Origin: Colius striatus
Taxonomy: Eukaryota; Chordata; Aves; Coliiformes; Coliidae
Direction: 5' to 3'
DNA: 64,000 nt
NCBI RefSeq assembly: GCF_028858725.1
Contig: NC_084763.1
Span: forward strand, 496,001 to 560,000
A program made the position numbers and the translations under genes. This document shows positions 1 to 11,750 of the stretch, in pieces. Each line of letters starts with the position of its first letter. Within the stretch, counting starts at the first letter, position 1. The notes below the pieces were generated by a model that was not told the origin of the DNA, did no database searches, and worked only from the letters and a program-made list of their open reading frames with translations.

Positions 1-3000
1 GCCAGCCTGTGTGCCAAAAATCAAAATACATATAGAGCAATCATCTTACACGAGTAACTGTAAAAACTCCCTGGATTTGAGAAGTAGCAGCTGCGACACA
101 GAAAAGGAGAAGGAAAAGTAAAGCTTTACAAATGGCCAAAGCTGCATTTCTAGGTCATCTTTAAGGGGACAATCACAGAAAAAGCAAAAGAAGTCCTTTA
201 AGAAGATAAACTTGCATTAATAAGAATTACTAGAGAACAAAGAATTACACACACACACACACAAAAGCCTTCAGAGTCACTGCTGTGTTTTATAAATCTT
301 CCTCCTCTGAATTCATGCACAAATGCTCCCCCCATGTTATTTATTTACAGATGGATTTATTGACAGGACAGAAATCCTGCCTCAGCCTTCGGGGAGCAGA
401 CCTAGTGTCTCAGGGGTGCCTGAGCCTACAGGGGTTTCTCAGCTGCATAGCAGTGGCCACAGCAAGGGAATGCCTTCTTCCACCCTCACTGAAGAGATGG
501 AAACAGAGGGATTCCAAGTGATACACCCACCACTTCCAAAAAGCAAGACATATGTTTAGATGTAGGCATCCAAACAAACACAAAACAAGTACCTTCCCTA
601 GGTGTACTGGAATGAATTGAGGAGTGTGGAAATACTTTGTACAGTATTACATGACACACCTCTCTATACCTGTCACATTCTTTGCACTAATACCTTCTTC
701 TATTTATATTCTGCTCTCTGGTTCTATTTTTTTTTCTGTCCCTACTAATATTCACCACAATTGTAAGACCTTCGTACTTAGCTTTCAGGATTGCATTCAT
801 CCTAATCTTCTTTGCTTTGTAACAGCTGTTTTGCAAAGCTTCTTCTAGTCCCTGAAAGCACTGAAACACTTTGGTGTGGGGTCAGTGAGGCCAGCGCCCA
901 TCTGCCATGGCCTCTCTCCAGCTCGATCTTTGCAATAACATGCTCATGCCAGGTCTCAGCCCGCAGAACCTGACAGAGAGTTGAGGCAGATTTAGAAGAG
1001 ACAGAGCTTTAACATATCAGCAGATACATCTTAAAAATCCTAACAGGAGGAAGTATTTAGGCAAAAGTAATCTAGTTAAAGGACAAACTTGCCAAATCTG
1101 AATTTCTCTTTCATCAGATGTTGAGGTCGACATTAGCCCTGAGTTTAGGATCATGCCATCATTAGTTAATTGCTCAGGAGATTATGGTTTTCCCTACAGG
1201 TGAGTGAAGACTCAAGTGAGATGCAGAATACAAGAGGAAATAAAGATAAGTGTGACTTGTAGTTCACATATACAACACACAAACACCTATAATTAACTTC
1301 AAACTGCATGCCACTTCAAGTGCCCTAACTTTCTGCTGTAGCTGGCAGGTCTCAAGCTGTCTACATACACTTAGTTACACGCTCTTGTACATTTCCAGTA
1401 TATCTTAAGGGCCACATCTGATTCAGCCTGCTAAAGAGACGGCTTGCATAAGTGTACACATACTGTAACGCAGACGCTCCTTTTGTTAGGACACCGGGAA
1501 AGGAGTCAGTGTAAGGCAGCTGTGGTGCCCAGGAGGAGCCTGGCTGGGGAACCACAGCCTCGCAGTGTCATTGGCTCCACCTTTCGGACAGAGCACGGTT
1601 GTGTCGTTCTAACTCTGGAATCAGTCACACAATCACAGAATCCTAAAACACTTTCGTAGCGGTAGCAGTAGTGTAGCAATTGAGAATGATAATAATAAGC
1701 ACATCAGGACCACAGAGGTACAGTAGCATTCACATACTGTAACCCATCCAGAGCATTTACATACTGTAACCCAATCCGGAGCAGTAGGAACACTACAGGA
1801 ATGGCTGGCATACTTCCCACCCCCACAAAGTGGCCAAATTTTGTGTTAGATCCCTTCTGTTAAAACATTGTGATTGGCTTCTATAACAGACTGTTCCTTC
1901 AGCATATGTGTGGCTGCACTGCTACGACATCATTTGATTGCTTGATAAAACTTACGCAGGCTTTGTGCACTAAAATACATCCAGGGGGTTAAAACAGCCT
2001 TGGTACTGGATTGAATACTCCCGACACTGTTTTGCCATTGCTTGGTAAAAGTATTTAGCTAAGTACTTGTTAAATTTATTTAGCTAAACTGAGAAGTTGA
2101 CTAAAAAACCCCAACTATGGCAAGAAGTTGTCTAGTTCTATAGTTTAAGCTTAATTGTAGGTGAACAGAAGAGCAGCCATTGTTCCTAACTCCCTCCCAT
2201 GCCTCAACAGCTGAAATAGTACATCTTGGCAGGTATGATCCTAACAAGTAGAGGTTGGTGCTCTCACTCTAATAGCCTTGCCAGTAGTTCTGGCAGAAAA
2301 CAGTGATGTTGCTCTCGTGTGTGACAGCCTTCTCTGGCACAATTAGATCTGGAAGATACCTTTTGTTCATTTATCTGGGCTTTTGATGGATGATCCTGTT
2401 CCTCTCAGTGGGATTTCAACATTGAAACCAGGCCCAAGCCTCACAGCTTTGCAAGCTGTGCCATTGACCCCTGACTCACACACTTGCCTATTCTGCTCTG
2501 CAGGTAAGCGGTGGATTTCCACTCATGGAATTAAAATATCTTCTCTTACCATGACAAGAGAGGGTGTAGTGCAGGTGACCCAGGAAGGAGACTCACTTGG
2601 AGGGGATTTTGATGTTACAGAGCACTGTTCAGTAGAGGAACATTCACACACCCTCACCACGTGTGGTAAGGAGCACACTTCTGGCTGGGGCCCTTCGAAG
2701 CAAGGCCACACCGGCTGCTGTACAGTGCCAGGGAAAACACTGCCCCTGGACATTTGAAAGAGCAAGACAGCAAGTGCAGGACATCCCAAATTGCCCTCAG
2801 TGCTTATTGGTGTGTGCCACAGCCAGGAACTGTGTGGGGAGCCTGAGAAAGGCACGGGAGACAGCAGGAACCTAACTGCACACAGACTAACTCCAGCCCT
2901 TCAACTCAAAGTGTTTCTTTGGTACTGAAAAGGGGGTTTCCAGCCATCTTCTGGAATCCAAGAGTCCTGAGAGTACAAGACATTTATCACCGGACAAGGC

Positions 3001-6000
3001 AACGGGTGTGAGGATAAGCACAGCCCGTTGAGCAAGACTGCGTCTGGCCGAGCAGTGACCCGGTCAGTGCGCTGGAAAGCCGAGGGATGTGAAGTATCCC
3101 ATCTCAGACTCCTCTGACACATAAACAGAGAAGATCACTATTCTGTGGTATGCAGCTCTTGATGGATTGCAGGGAACCTTGGAGGCCAGGAGCATTGGCT
3201 GCTTTTTATGAAGAAAACATAAATCTCTTACAATGAACCCGAAGTTTCTGGAAAGGCTGCCTGCAAAGGTCCTCGCTAGGGATGAGGAGATGGCCTTGAC
3301 GATTCCAGGGCCCCTGCCCACATGTCTCTGCCTGGGCTCACACACACAAAAAGAAAAAGAGGCGGCTGTTAGAAAAGATACAGCTGCCGTTTAAGCAGAT
3401 GCAGGATGCGTTTGGCTGACTGAGAACTTCCTGGGAATGCCCCATCTCTGTGAAGCAAACTGTTATATAACTCTGGCTGGGCTAGAAGGATAATATTTTA
3501 TCTATAGCCACTATGCTGTGATGGATGATTGTACTTAAACTATCTGCATTTCTTCCAGGAAAGTGTTTGGCAAGCTGAATTAGGCACTAAAGCCTCAACT
3601 TGCAAAGTTATGGAATGAAAACGAGAGTTTCCCGCAGCCATCCGTTGCGGGTCAGTGTGAACGCTGGCAGTGTGCTGAGTCTGTGGAAAAGCAGGCTGTA
3701 AAAATGTTGCTGCTGAGACAGAATTTCTTAAAACAGAAAAAAAGAAAATACATTCTAGCACTGTACCAACATTTGAGCAGGAATAAAAATAGTTTGCTGT
3801 GATTTAAGACTGGTTGCATTCCTGGAGCCTGATAGTCAAAGCTTTTTCTGTGTCCGAATGTGATCATGGCTTTCCTTGTCTTCACTGGCAAAGGCGAACT
3901 GAGCCTGGGCTGGCTTGGCCCAGGTCTGGCTCCCTGAGAGAATTCATTTGTGAATAAGACACAGTCTGTAGCACGTTTACATTTTCCTCCTAATAAAGCA
4001 AAGAAGGAGTGGAAGAGAATCCCTGTAACAAACAGGGTTTCATCTGCAAGCATGAATTACGCCCCTGTAAGAGTCAGAGTATAATGTAAAGGTACTTCTC
4101 TTGTTCTGTCTTAGCAATGTAACAGCTTTCTGGGGTGCTGCTGTTTCGTGGCAGACCCGGTTCTACCACATAGCTCTAACAGTACTTTATATCATTGCTA
4201 ATAGATTGTTGTGAGATAAAATCCCTACTTTACGATCTCCCGTTCTTTTGCTCTGTGTCTACACTTAAGGCAGCACTTTCATCTAAAGGGGAGGAGGGCT
4301 GGGATGCTGATGTGAATCAAAACCACATGTACTGGTGAAAGCATGGTTGAAATTAACTGAGTTTGCTCTCTGTTCCCTTCCCTGCCTCTCTCATCCCGGT
4401 TCCTGTGAACCCAGATTGCTCTTTGAAATACCACTCTCGTTTCCCTGGCACCACACTTCACACAGAGAGCACTTAATTGAGTGTTCATGAGCCATCCGTG
4501 GAAAAGCGCAAGGAGAAGGTGCATTTCCCATCATGTCTGGAATGCACGTCTGCTATGCAGCCTGTCACAAGTGGGGACAGCTTCACATCTCCCGCTTTAG
4601 AGACTTGTCCCACAGAAAGCAGCCTCTTGCTGCTTTTTAGCCCTCGTTCTGCTCTCCTGCTTACCACGTAACTTGACTATCAGACCACTGGTCTCTTCCC
4701 ACAGCCATGCAAACGTCCAAAAACATCTCCATGGGCAGCTCAGGAAGGAGCAGAATATTAAGCAATTGTTTCTTGTAACGTCCAACCAGACCTTTCTGCT
4801 CACAAACGCAGGTTAGGAAGCACAGAGAGATTTTAAATGGGGGAAAAACAGACAGGGAAGTTGATAGGTAGCGTTTCCAAACAGCCTGAGGAGCGGAGAG
4901 TGCTGCGAGCCGGGGCAGCGGGCTGCTGAGGGGCGCATGGGCAGCCAGCATGGCTCGGGCAGGAGGGCAGTGCTGCTGCAGAGGCACAAACACTCCTTGG
5001 GCTGGTGCACTTGGCCAGCTGCAAAAGCGTGGTGTGGACCAGGCTTGGGGGGTGAGAGGAACACAGTAACACAGAGGGAAACACGCACCCTGTGTTACCG
5101 GATAATCTCCATGTATAGCCCTAAAAGCTCCCTTTCACTTCAGCCCCAAGACCCAGAAGTAAAGGTCATTTTGACACAGTATCCAAAGGAAGTGTTATGT
5201 GCAGAGGGCATAACAGACACTTCTGGTCACATTGCCATGACAGCATGACCTGAAAGCAATCAAACCACCTGAGAAACCAAACAAAACCGTGGGGAGAAGA
5301 CGGTAAAAGGAGTAGGAAAACATTCACCTCTAAAAACACATACAGGTATGCAGTGTGATTCTTTAGCAAGGAGCCACGTGGCAGACAGGCAGAGTTACAC
5401 GGCCATGCCTGTGGCACGCTGACAGCAGCACCCAGGAGCGACTGGGCCCAGAGCTGCCGCTGCCCACACGCCACCCTGCTCCATCCCCCCTGCTCAGCCT
5501 CGCGGCGCCACGGACACTTCGTATCTTCAGAGAGGAAAATACCACGGTGCAGTCTGATGCCACACCATGGCAACTTACTACTGGTGGGTCCTTGGGGCCT
5601 CTGCCAGAGAGCAGAGCTCCTTTGTCTAAGGCGCTGTACAAACACACCGGAGCCGCCCTGTGCATCAGGGAGCTGCTGATCCATCCCGGCTCTCAGGGGA
5701 GTGATGACCACAGCTCTGCCCTGGGCCCTCTCTTCCCTTTCAGAATAACAAAAATCACATAATCTTAAGGGTTAAATTACTTCAAATGTGCTGTTATATT
5801 GCAAAAGAAAACCCAAAGTGATCTGCTGTGCTCAGCCTGTACAACACAGATGTGCTCGATTCCAGGCTGTGAGTCCCACTGATCCCCCATGCAGCTTCCA
5901 AGCACAGAGTTTGTATTAATTGCCAGCTTTGGAAGAGGCCAATTGCAGCATAAAAATATTACATACTCCTAAAAGACAATCTGTACAGGGCTTACAGGTA

Positions 6001-6942
6001 GAAAAATCATTGCCCTTGTCAGTGTTGCAGCCTGGACTGGCTTGCAGGAACAGCTCTCAGAATGAGATGCAGGTTGTTGTGAGCTTGTTGAATCAATTAA
6101 GGTGGGAAAGAAAAAGCGCTTGTCATTTCTCAAAAAGCAAAGCAGCTGTTGTAGCTGAGTCATTACAAGATTGGGTTTGCCCCCTTCTTCTGGGGTAATC
6201 TACAGTAAAGTGTTCACACCTGGAAGCAGATAGTTACCAGTACATGGAATACCCTCTTCACTGCCCTTCAGAAACAACTCTCACAGCGGGTCTTTCATAG
6301 AACAAATAATCATTCTCAGCTGTGTTATTAACTGAAGGGAAACTGCAGTGGCTACTCGTGTATTTCAGGGGCTTCAAGTCCATAACTCGATTCTTACATC
6401 ACCTTCATAACACAGATGAAGTTTTACATGTTAATACATATTCCCATTGCATTTGTACTGGATTTATTCTAATGGTAATGATAGCTGGTCACACTTGTAG
6501 CTCATGGCAAGAGGAAAAGTAAAAGTTTCAGAGTCTGGACTTAAGTTCCTTGCCTTTGGGCCATTTGCCTTTCACACACACACACACCCTTCCCCTTTTT
6601 TTACTACTTCTGAAAACAGTGAACTAAGACAAAGCCTGTTTTGAAACAGCAGAGTTCAGCAGAGCATCAAGACCTTGACATTAAAAGTGTGTCTCCCTCT
6701 CTCCTGTGAAGTGTGAGAGAAGCTGGGCCAATTAAGTCTAATTCTGCACTTAGGTGATCTTTTGGTATGCAGGCTCATTGAATTTGGACATGCTTCCAGC
6801 AGAGACCAACCTACATGGTTTGTGCAAGCAGCTTGTGGCAACAGTCAGGGAAGGAGCTGAGCCTGTTAGCAAGGACTTTAATAATTAACAGACCCCAGAA
6901 GTGGAGCTTTTTTTCTCCTCTTCTGCTGTCTGCTGGAAGCAG
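1..6942. other. No recognisable gene; small simple repeats
   Basis: No exon chain or known domain was seen on either strand. The longest open frames (3652-4053 and 5166-5711, both minus) have no recognisable motif and are probably chance. Small repeats: an AC dinucleotide run at 247-265, a two-copy tandem repeat of about 27 bp at 1726-1780 built on catactgtaaccca, and a CA run at 573-587 bp into the 6-kb block (6573-6587). Confidence 0.6.
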
Positions 6943-7018
6943 CCCTGACAGCTCCTCAAGTTCCTCTGGCTCCAGCGAATTCTCTTCCCTGCACTCGAGT
7001 TGGAGTGAGGCAGAAGAG
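6943..7018 (+). CDS. Candidate serine-rich internal exon (unassigned)
   Basis: A good polypyrimidine tract (ttttttctcctcttctgctg) and an AG at 6941-6942 are followed by an open stretch reading PDSSSSSSGSSEFSSLHSSW then SEAEE, ending at a donor GAG followed by GTATGT at 7019. Acidic, serine-rich composition like this is typical of a disordered internal exon. No partner exon or family was recognised, and it lies 3.7 kb upstream of the signal-peptide-like exon without an evident link. Confidence 0.3.
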
Positions 7019-8102
7019 GTATGTTGTCTGTTGCATCCCCAGTCCATCTCCATGGGAAAGAAAACATTTCAGGGGAAAAACAAAACAAAACAAAAGAGTA
7101 AGAAACAAACACCTGTTGAGACAGCTGAACTGCTGAAGTATTTTTAAAGGTTCAAAATATGGAAGCTCTGAGGTTAATCACAGCCCTTGCTATTTTTTCC
7201 AGTGTAAATGCAAGAAGACACACATCTAAAGATGTTTTTATAATCCTGCACCTCACTGAGAGAGGGCTGACATTTACATTTGTTTTGAGTATTCAAACCA
7301 TATTCAGATTTCTCAATCACATAAGCTTTCTATCATGCCAGTCCCACAACACCTTTCCAGACTAATGCTGGCTAATTTTGCCATTTCTTAGCAGTTAGTA
7401 GGTGACCTAGGGATTCAAATCTGAGCCTTTGTTTTGCAGATTTTTGTCTCTAGTCTTCTCAACAGGGAGACTAATAGCTACTTTTCTGCTTCTTCTTCCC
7501 AGAGTGATCCACCAACCTACTGAATGTATCAATGTACATCTACTCAGATCAGCCTATCATCAATTCCAGACATTAAATACGTGGATAACTCCAATCCATA
7601 CTTTAGACAAGCCACTATTTTCTATTACTGTTCATTCACTCTATTAATTTTCATTTTTGCCCATTAATGGAAAGGACCAAACAAAACAAAAACATCTGTT
7701 GACTCAAAGCCCAGTGTTTCCAAACCCTACGCCTTATGGGTGCTGTGTAATAGTCAGGGACCAGGAGAGCAAAGGAAGTTGGTTAAATGATTTTGTATTT
7801 GCACCACCCTGGCACGGATTCTACTGTCTGCTCTGGCATTTGCAATAGAGAAATGCACACGGTGATACAGATAGAAAAAGGAAAAGGACTACTGAATTTA
7901 CATTCTGAATTTACATAAAAATCGACTCTCATGCTTTGTTACAATTCTGTGACATTTCAAAGGAGTAGGTGGAACAAACTTTGAGTATACATCATTGTTT
8001 CAAGGCAATTGAGGAGCCCAGCTTTGCTCCAACAGCAGGTTGGCATTACACACTTTCTTCTCATGGATCCTTATCACATGTACTCAAACCTGTTATTAAT
8101 TG
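7019..8102. other. Unannotated AT-rich sequence
   Basis: Nothing recognisable was seen on either strand between the serine-rich segment and the CR1 fragment; only short chance open frames occur. Confidence 0.55.
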
Positions 8103-8332
8103 TCACAGAATCACAGAATCTCAAGGGCTGGAAGGAACCTCAAAGGCTCATCCAGTGCAACCCCCCTGCCAGAGCAGGACCATCTAGAGTAGGTCACATA
8201 GGAACTTGTCCAGCTGGGGTTGAATGTCTCCAGAGAAGGAGACTCCACAGCCCATCTGGGCAGCCCCTGCCAGTGCTCCCTCACCTCAACAGGGAACAAG
8301 TTTTTCCTTGTCAGCCCTGTTGTCCTCCTTAA
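8103..8332 (-). mobile_element. CR1 LINE 3' fragment
   Basis: Reads as the reverse complement of the avian CR1 3' end. It opens with the CACAGAATCACAGAATC tail, then GGCTGGAAGGAACCTC, CATCCAGTGCAACCC and CTGCCAGAGCAGGACCATC, and finishes in a stretch like the CR1 3' reverse-transcriptase end (GGGAACAAGTTTTTCCTTG). It is 5'-truncated, as most CR1 copies are, and has no coding capacity. Confidence 0.9.
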
Positions 8333-10757
8333 CTAAAGCTGTGTGATGCTTTTGCAATAAAAGTTCTGCAAGCATTTCCCTGGCTTACATTTTCTTATAG
8401 TTCCTCAATACAATTGCTCATATCTAGATGAGGAAAGGCTTTGACCTTGTGAATGAAACACAGTAACTGCATCATTGGTGAGGGCCACGGAAGAAGCTGC
8501 AGCAAACTCCACCACAGCAACCGTGGTTCTGTACTACTGAGAGGTGAAGATGTGTGTAGCACGTTTGGGCTGCTAACTGTGAGTGTGCTGTGCAGCTGGC
8601 AGCGTGAAGGAATAGGATTGCTCTGCGGAGATGCTTCAAGCCAGTGCCTGCTTTCTCACACCTCTGGGTGCAGAATCACACCTGCTTTTGTTAACTGACT
8701 CGGAGCTCATTCAGCAATGTCAGTAATACTGACTGGAACAGAGTCACAACGCAGAGGAGTCCAAGATATGACAAAATAAAACAAAGTCACCATATTCTCC
8801 AGGATATTTCATTGTAAAGGGAGGGAAAGTTTCCAAGTAGGAACAACTTGCTCATTGCACTTGCCTTTAGAACCTCCTCAGAGCTCCAGAGGGCCCTGCC
8901 AGCTCAGTGCTGTGCCAGCCACTCGGGCATCTGCCCAGGGTCACGCCTGCCCAGCTCTTCTGCCACTGCTGAGCCAGGGCAGATGATGATGATGACATCC
9001 AGACCTTTCCCTGGCACTCTCCCACCATGTCACCCCTGTTTTGGAAGTTGAATAGTGATGATGGGCTGTGTACTCAGGGTACCTTCTCACAAAGAAAACA
9101 TCCTGCTTTGTCACTTCCACTCGACACCACAATTTGCAAAGCCTTTCTGGAGGCACAGAGCAAACAGCAAGGTTTGGGATTTTAGAGCAAACACTCAGTG
9201 AAAAGGGAAGGATGTTATTGCAGGGACAATCCACTGCCAGCCCAGCAGTGCATGTATTAACCCCCAAAGCTTTCCAGGGAAGACAGAGGTTACTGACTCT
9301 GTATGCCTGTCAATTTTACCTCCACAGGTAGTCACGTAGAAGCACTTGCTCATTTTGGTTTGGCTGCCTTAGTACTTGGTGCTGTCTTCCCTCCAAGCCT
9401 CTAGGGACATCCCATAGCTCTGCCACTGGCCATGGCAGATGATGGCAAACAGGGGCCTTGCTACGGGGTGTGAGGAGCGCTTGTATCACAGTGAACATCC
9501 CTGAACACCCCCTGCTCTGATCGTCCATCCCGGGCACTCTGCTGATGCCAGACCTGTTGGTTTCTGGGTAGGAAAAGCAACACGTAACCAGCACAATCAG
9601 CTCTGCTGAAGCAATTGGCTTATCAAGCAGGAATGAGAACACTGGTTACACTTCAGTTAGAGTTCAAAGGGAAAACAGTTAGGAGTCAGCTTCTGGGCTC
9701 TGAAGCACAGGGCAGTCATCAGGCAATGGCAGAGGCCTTCTGCCACCAGCAGCCTGCTGTTCTGGGCAGCTGCACGGTGAAAGGATTTACTGAGGGGCTG
9801 CAAAACACCTCAGCCATGAGCAAGGCAGGGAAGCTCCTCAGGTCCATGTTTTATAAGACCAACTTCATCAATCTTACAACCAGGTGCAATGCTTCTTAAA
9901 GTTTTGACAACGCTTCACAACAGCTTCAGATTTCCACCTTACCCCCAGCTGGCAAGCAAAACCCAAAAAGTTATTTATTTTGATGAATGTTTCACTTCCT
10001 CACCTTTTTCTTCCCAGTCTCCCTTTGCCATCCCTTCTCCCTGCGTCTCTCTCTCATTCTTTGACTTCAACTTTTCTTTCCCTCCCATGGGAAAGCAAGA
10101 ATGATACAGTGAATATTAATTTGGGGGGTGTGACATTCGCAGTTACCGCTACATCACAAATTAGAGACCACTGAGGTGTCTTGAAAACCAGCGCAGCAGA
10201 AAGTCAGAAATTCCCAGGGCATTCATCCTAGGGACATGCAGGCTGAGTTGACATTTGTATGAAGATGAAATTACGCCATCTAGCCTAGAGATCCACAGAG
10301 GCCTGATTGTTACCCGTACCTGGCCAACTCCCACCCTGGGAGGAGAGGTTGTGTTTGTAAGCAGCTTCCAGGAAAAGCCAACTCTAGAGGAAGAGTTGAG
10401 TGCAGATACTCTCAGAGCAGATTAACCTCCATCCAAGGTAGGAAAGGAAGCCCAGGATCAAATGGTTTGGAAGCTCGGAGAGAAGTGTTGTTTCTCTACT
10501 GTTATCTGCGAATAAAAAGAATGTAAAAGGGAATGTACTTTCACTATTTCCTGCCAGTGTATGGATCTTGAGCTAACTTTCCCTCATTCTCTCTCTGGTG
10601 TGATTTTCCATCATTGCTTGTCTTGGAAAACTATCTGCTTCACCCTGGACAGCATACAAATAATAGCAAGAGCATCTCAAAAGCAGTATTACCAAACTTC
10701 CTTTCATGGTAGTTCAGCAGCTTTTCATCTCTCCTCTGCAATCCAGAGAACTTGAAA
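8333..10757. other. Unannotated sequence
   Basis: No gene or repeat family was recognised. Open frames of up to about 108 codons (for example 8941-9267 and 9316-9642, minus) lack convincing splice boundaries or motifs. Confidence 0.55.
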
Positions 10758-10814
10758 ATGCTCTTCTACACAGCCTTCCACCTTCTGATTGCCAGCTCAT
10801 ATTCCAACCAGGAC
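10758..10814 (+). CDS. Candidate first coding exon encoding a signal peptide (unassigned)
   Basis: An ATG at 10758 opens 19 codons (MLFYTAFHLLIASSYSNQD) that end exactly at a consensus donor, GAC followed by GTAAGT. A short hydrophobic core followed by small residues resembles a secretory signal peptide ending near SSYS. I do not recognise the protein and could not chain it confidently to a second exon. Acceptor-like segments near 12640 and 13139 are open in phase 0 but unconvincing. It may be a real exon of an unknown secreted protein, or chance. Confidence 0.3.
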
Positions 10815-11509
10815 GTAAGTTGCAAAATACGACTATTTGAGTTGTGTCATTTCAGATAACATCGTGTACAGGGTGCAGACAGGAGCTGTTGCCAACTAAA
10901 ATTGTTGTGCCAAACACAACCACTAAGTTTCTACGTGGTGGGTCTCTCTCCTGCATTACAGAGATATCAGAGAGGAGAGATTTCACTTGGCTTCCCATCA
11001 GCCAGCTGGATCATTGTTTGCAGAAGATCTTGGCCCAAACCTTCTCCTAACTAGTCCAGTTTTAGGCTCAGAAGCACAGATTACTTTGTGGGGTTTCCTC
11101 ACCAAACTCAACTGTCTCTCATCTTTTCCATGCTCATGGAACTGGAGGGGATCAGAGGTCTCTCAGAAGGGAACTTCTTTTTGCCAGGTCATCCCATGGC
11201 TGTTGTCTACACACCAGGCTTAAGGGAAAAACTTGCTTTTAGTTCCCTGGCAAGAGCTCCAGGAGCCCGTCACTGCACACGCTAGGGTGATCCTGGCTCT
11301 GTCCCCAATTGTGCTGCCTCCGTGTGCAGATGCTCTTTGGGGCGTGCAGCCCAACACAGAAGTGTAAGGCATGCAGTTCAGAAATGTTACTCAGGAACTG
11401 TTCCTGTAAAAGTCAATTTTCACCTACTCTCCTCACTCCCACGCTCTTCTCATCAGGGACACTAGGTGAAAAACACCTGGTTTTACTTTAATGTCCCATT
11501 GTTTTGCAG

Positions 11510-11750
11510 GGAGTCCTGCTCACCAACAGGAAACGCCAGCAGGGCTGGAAGGGAGTTCAGGAGTGTGCCCAGCCTATTGACAACCTCATGACACATCACT
11601 ACACCAATCCCATTTTGGACAGACTATTACCTAAGCAGTTCTTGAAATCCTTAACTGATGAAAGTTTAACATCTGCTCTAGGTAGTCTGTTTCAATGCTC
11701 TGCCACCCTTCCAGCTACCAAACACGTTTCCTAATGTCATATCTGGGAGG
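11510..11750 (-). mobile_element. Ancient degenerate CR1-like remnant
   Basis: Weak resemblance to old CR1 3' regions in reverse orientation: GGGCTGGAAGGGAGTTCAGG, CACCAATCCCATTTTGGACA, GGTAGTCTGTTTCAATGCTC and CACGTTTCCTAATGTCATATC. No intact tail was seen. It could instead be chance similarity over part of its length. Confidence 0.5.

Noticed and set aside
1628-1650. AATCACAGAATCC resembling a CR1 tail
   Set aside because: Only about 15 bp match, with no following CR1 sequence.
5166-5711. 181-codon minus-strand open frame
   Set aside because: No motif, no splice context and no recognisable similarity; it lies in a locally GC-rich stretch where chance open frames are longer.
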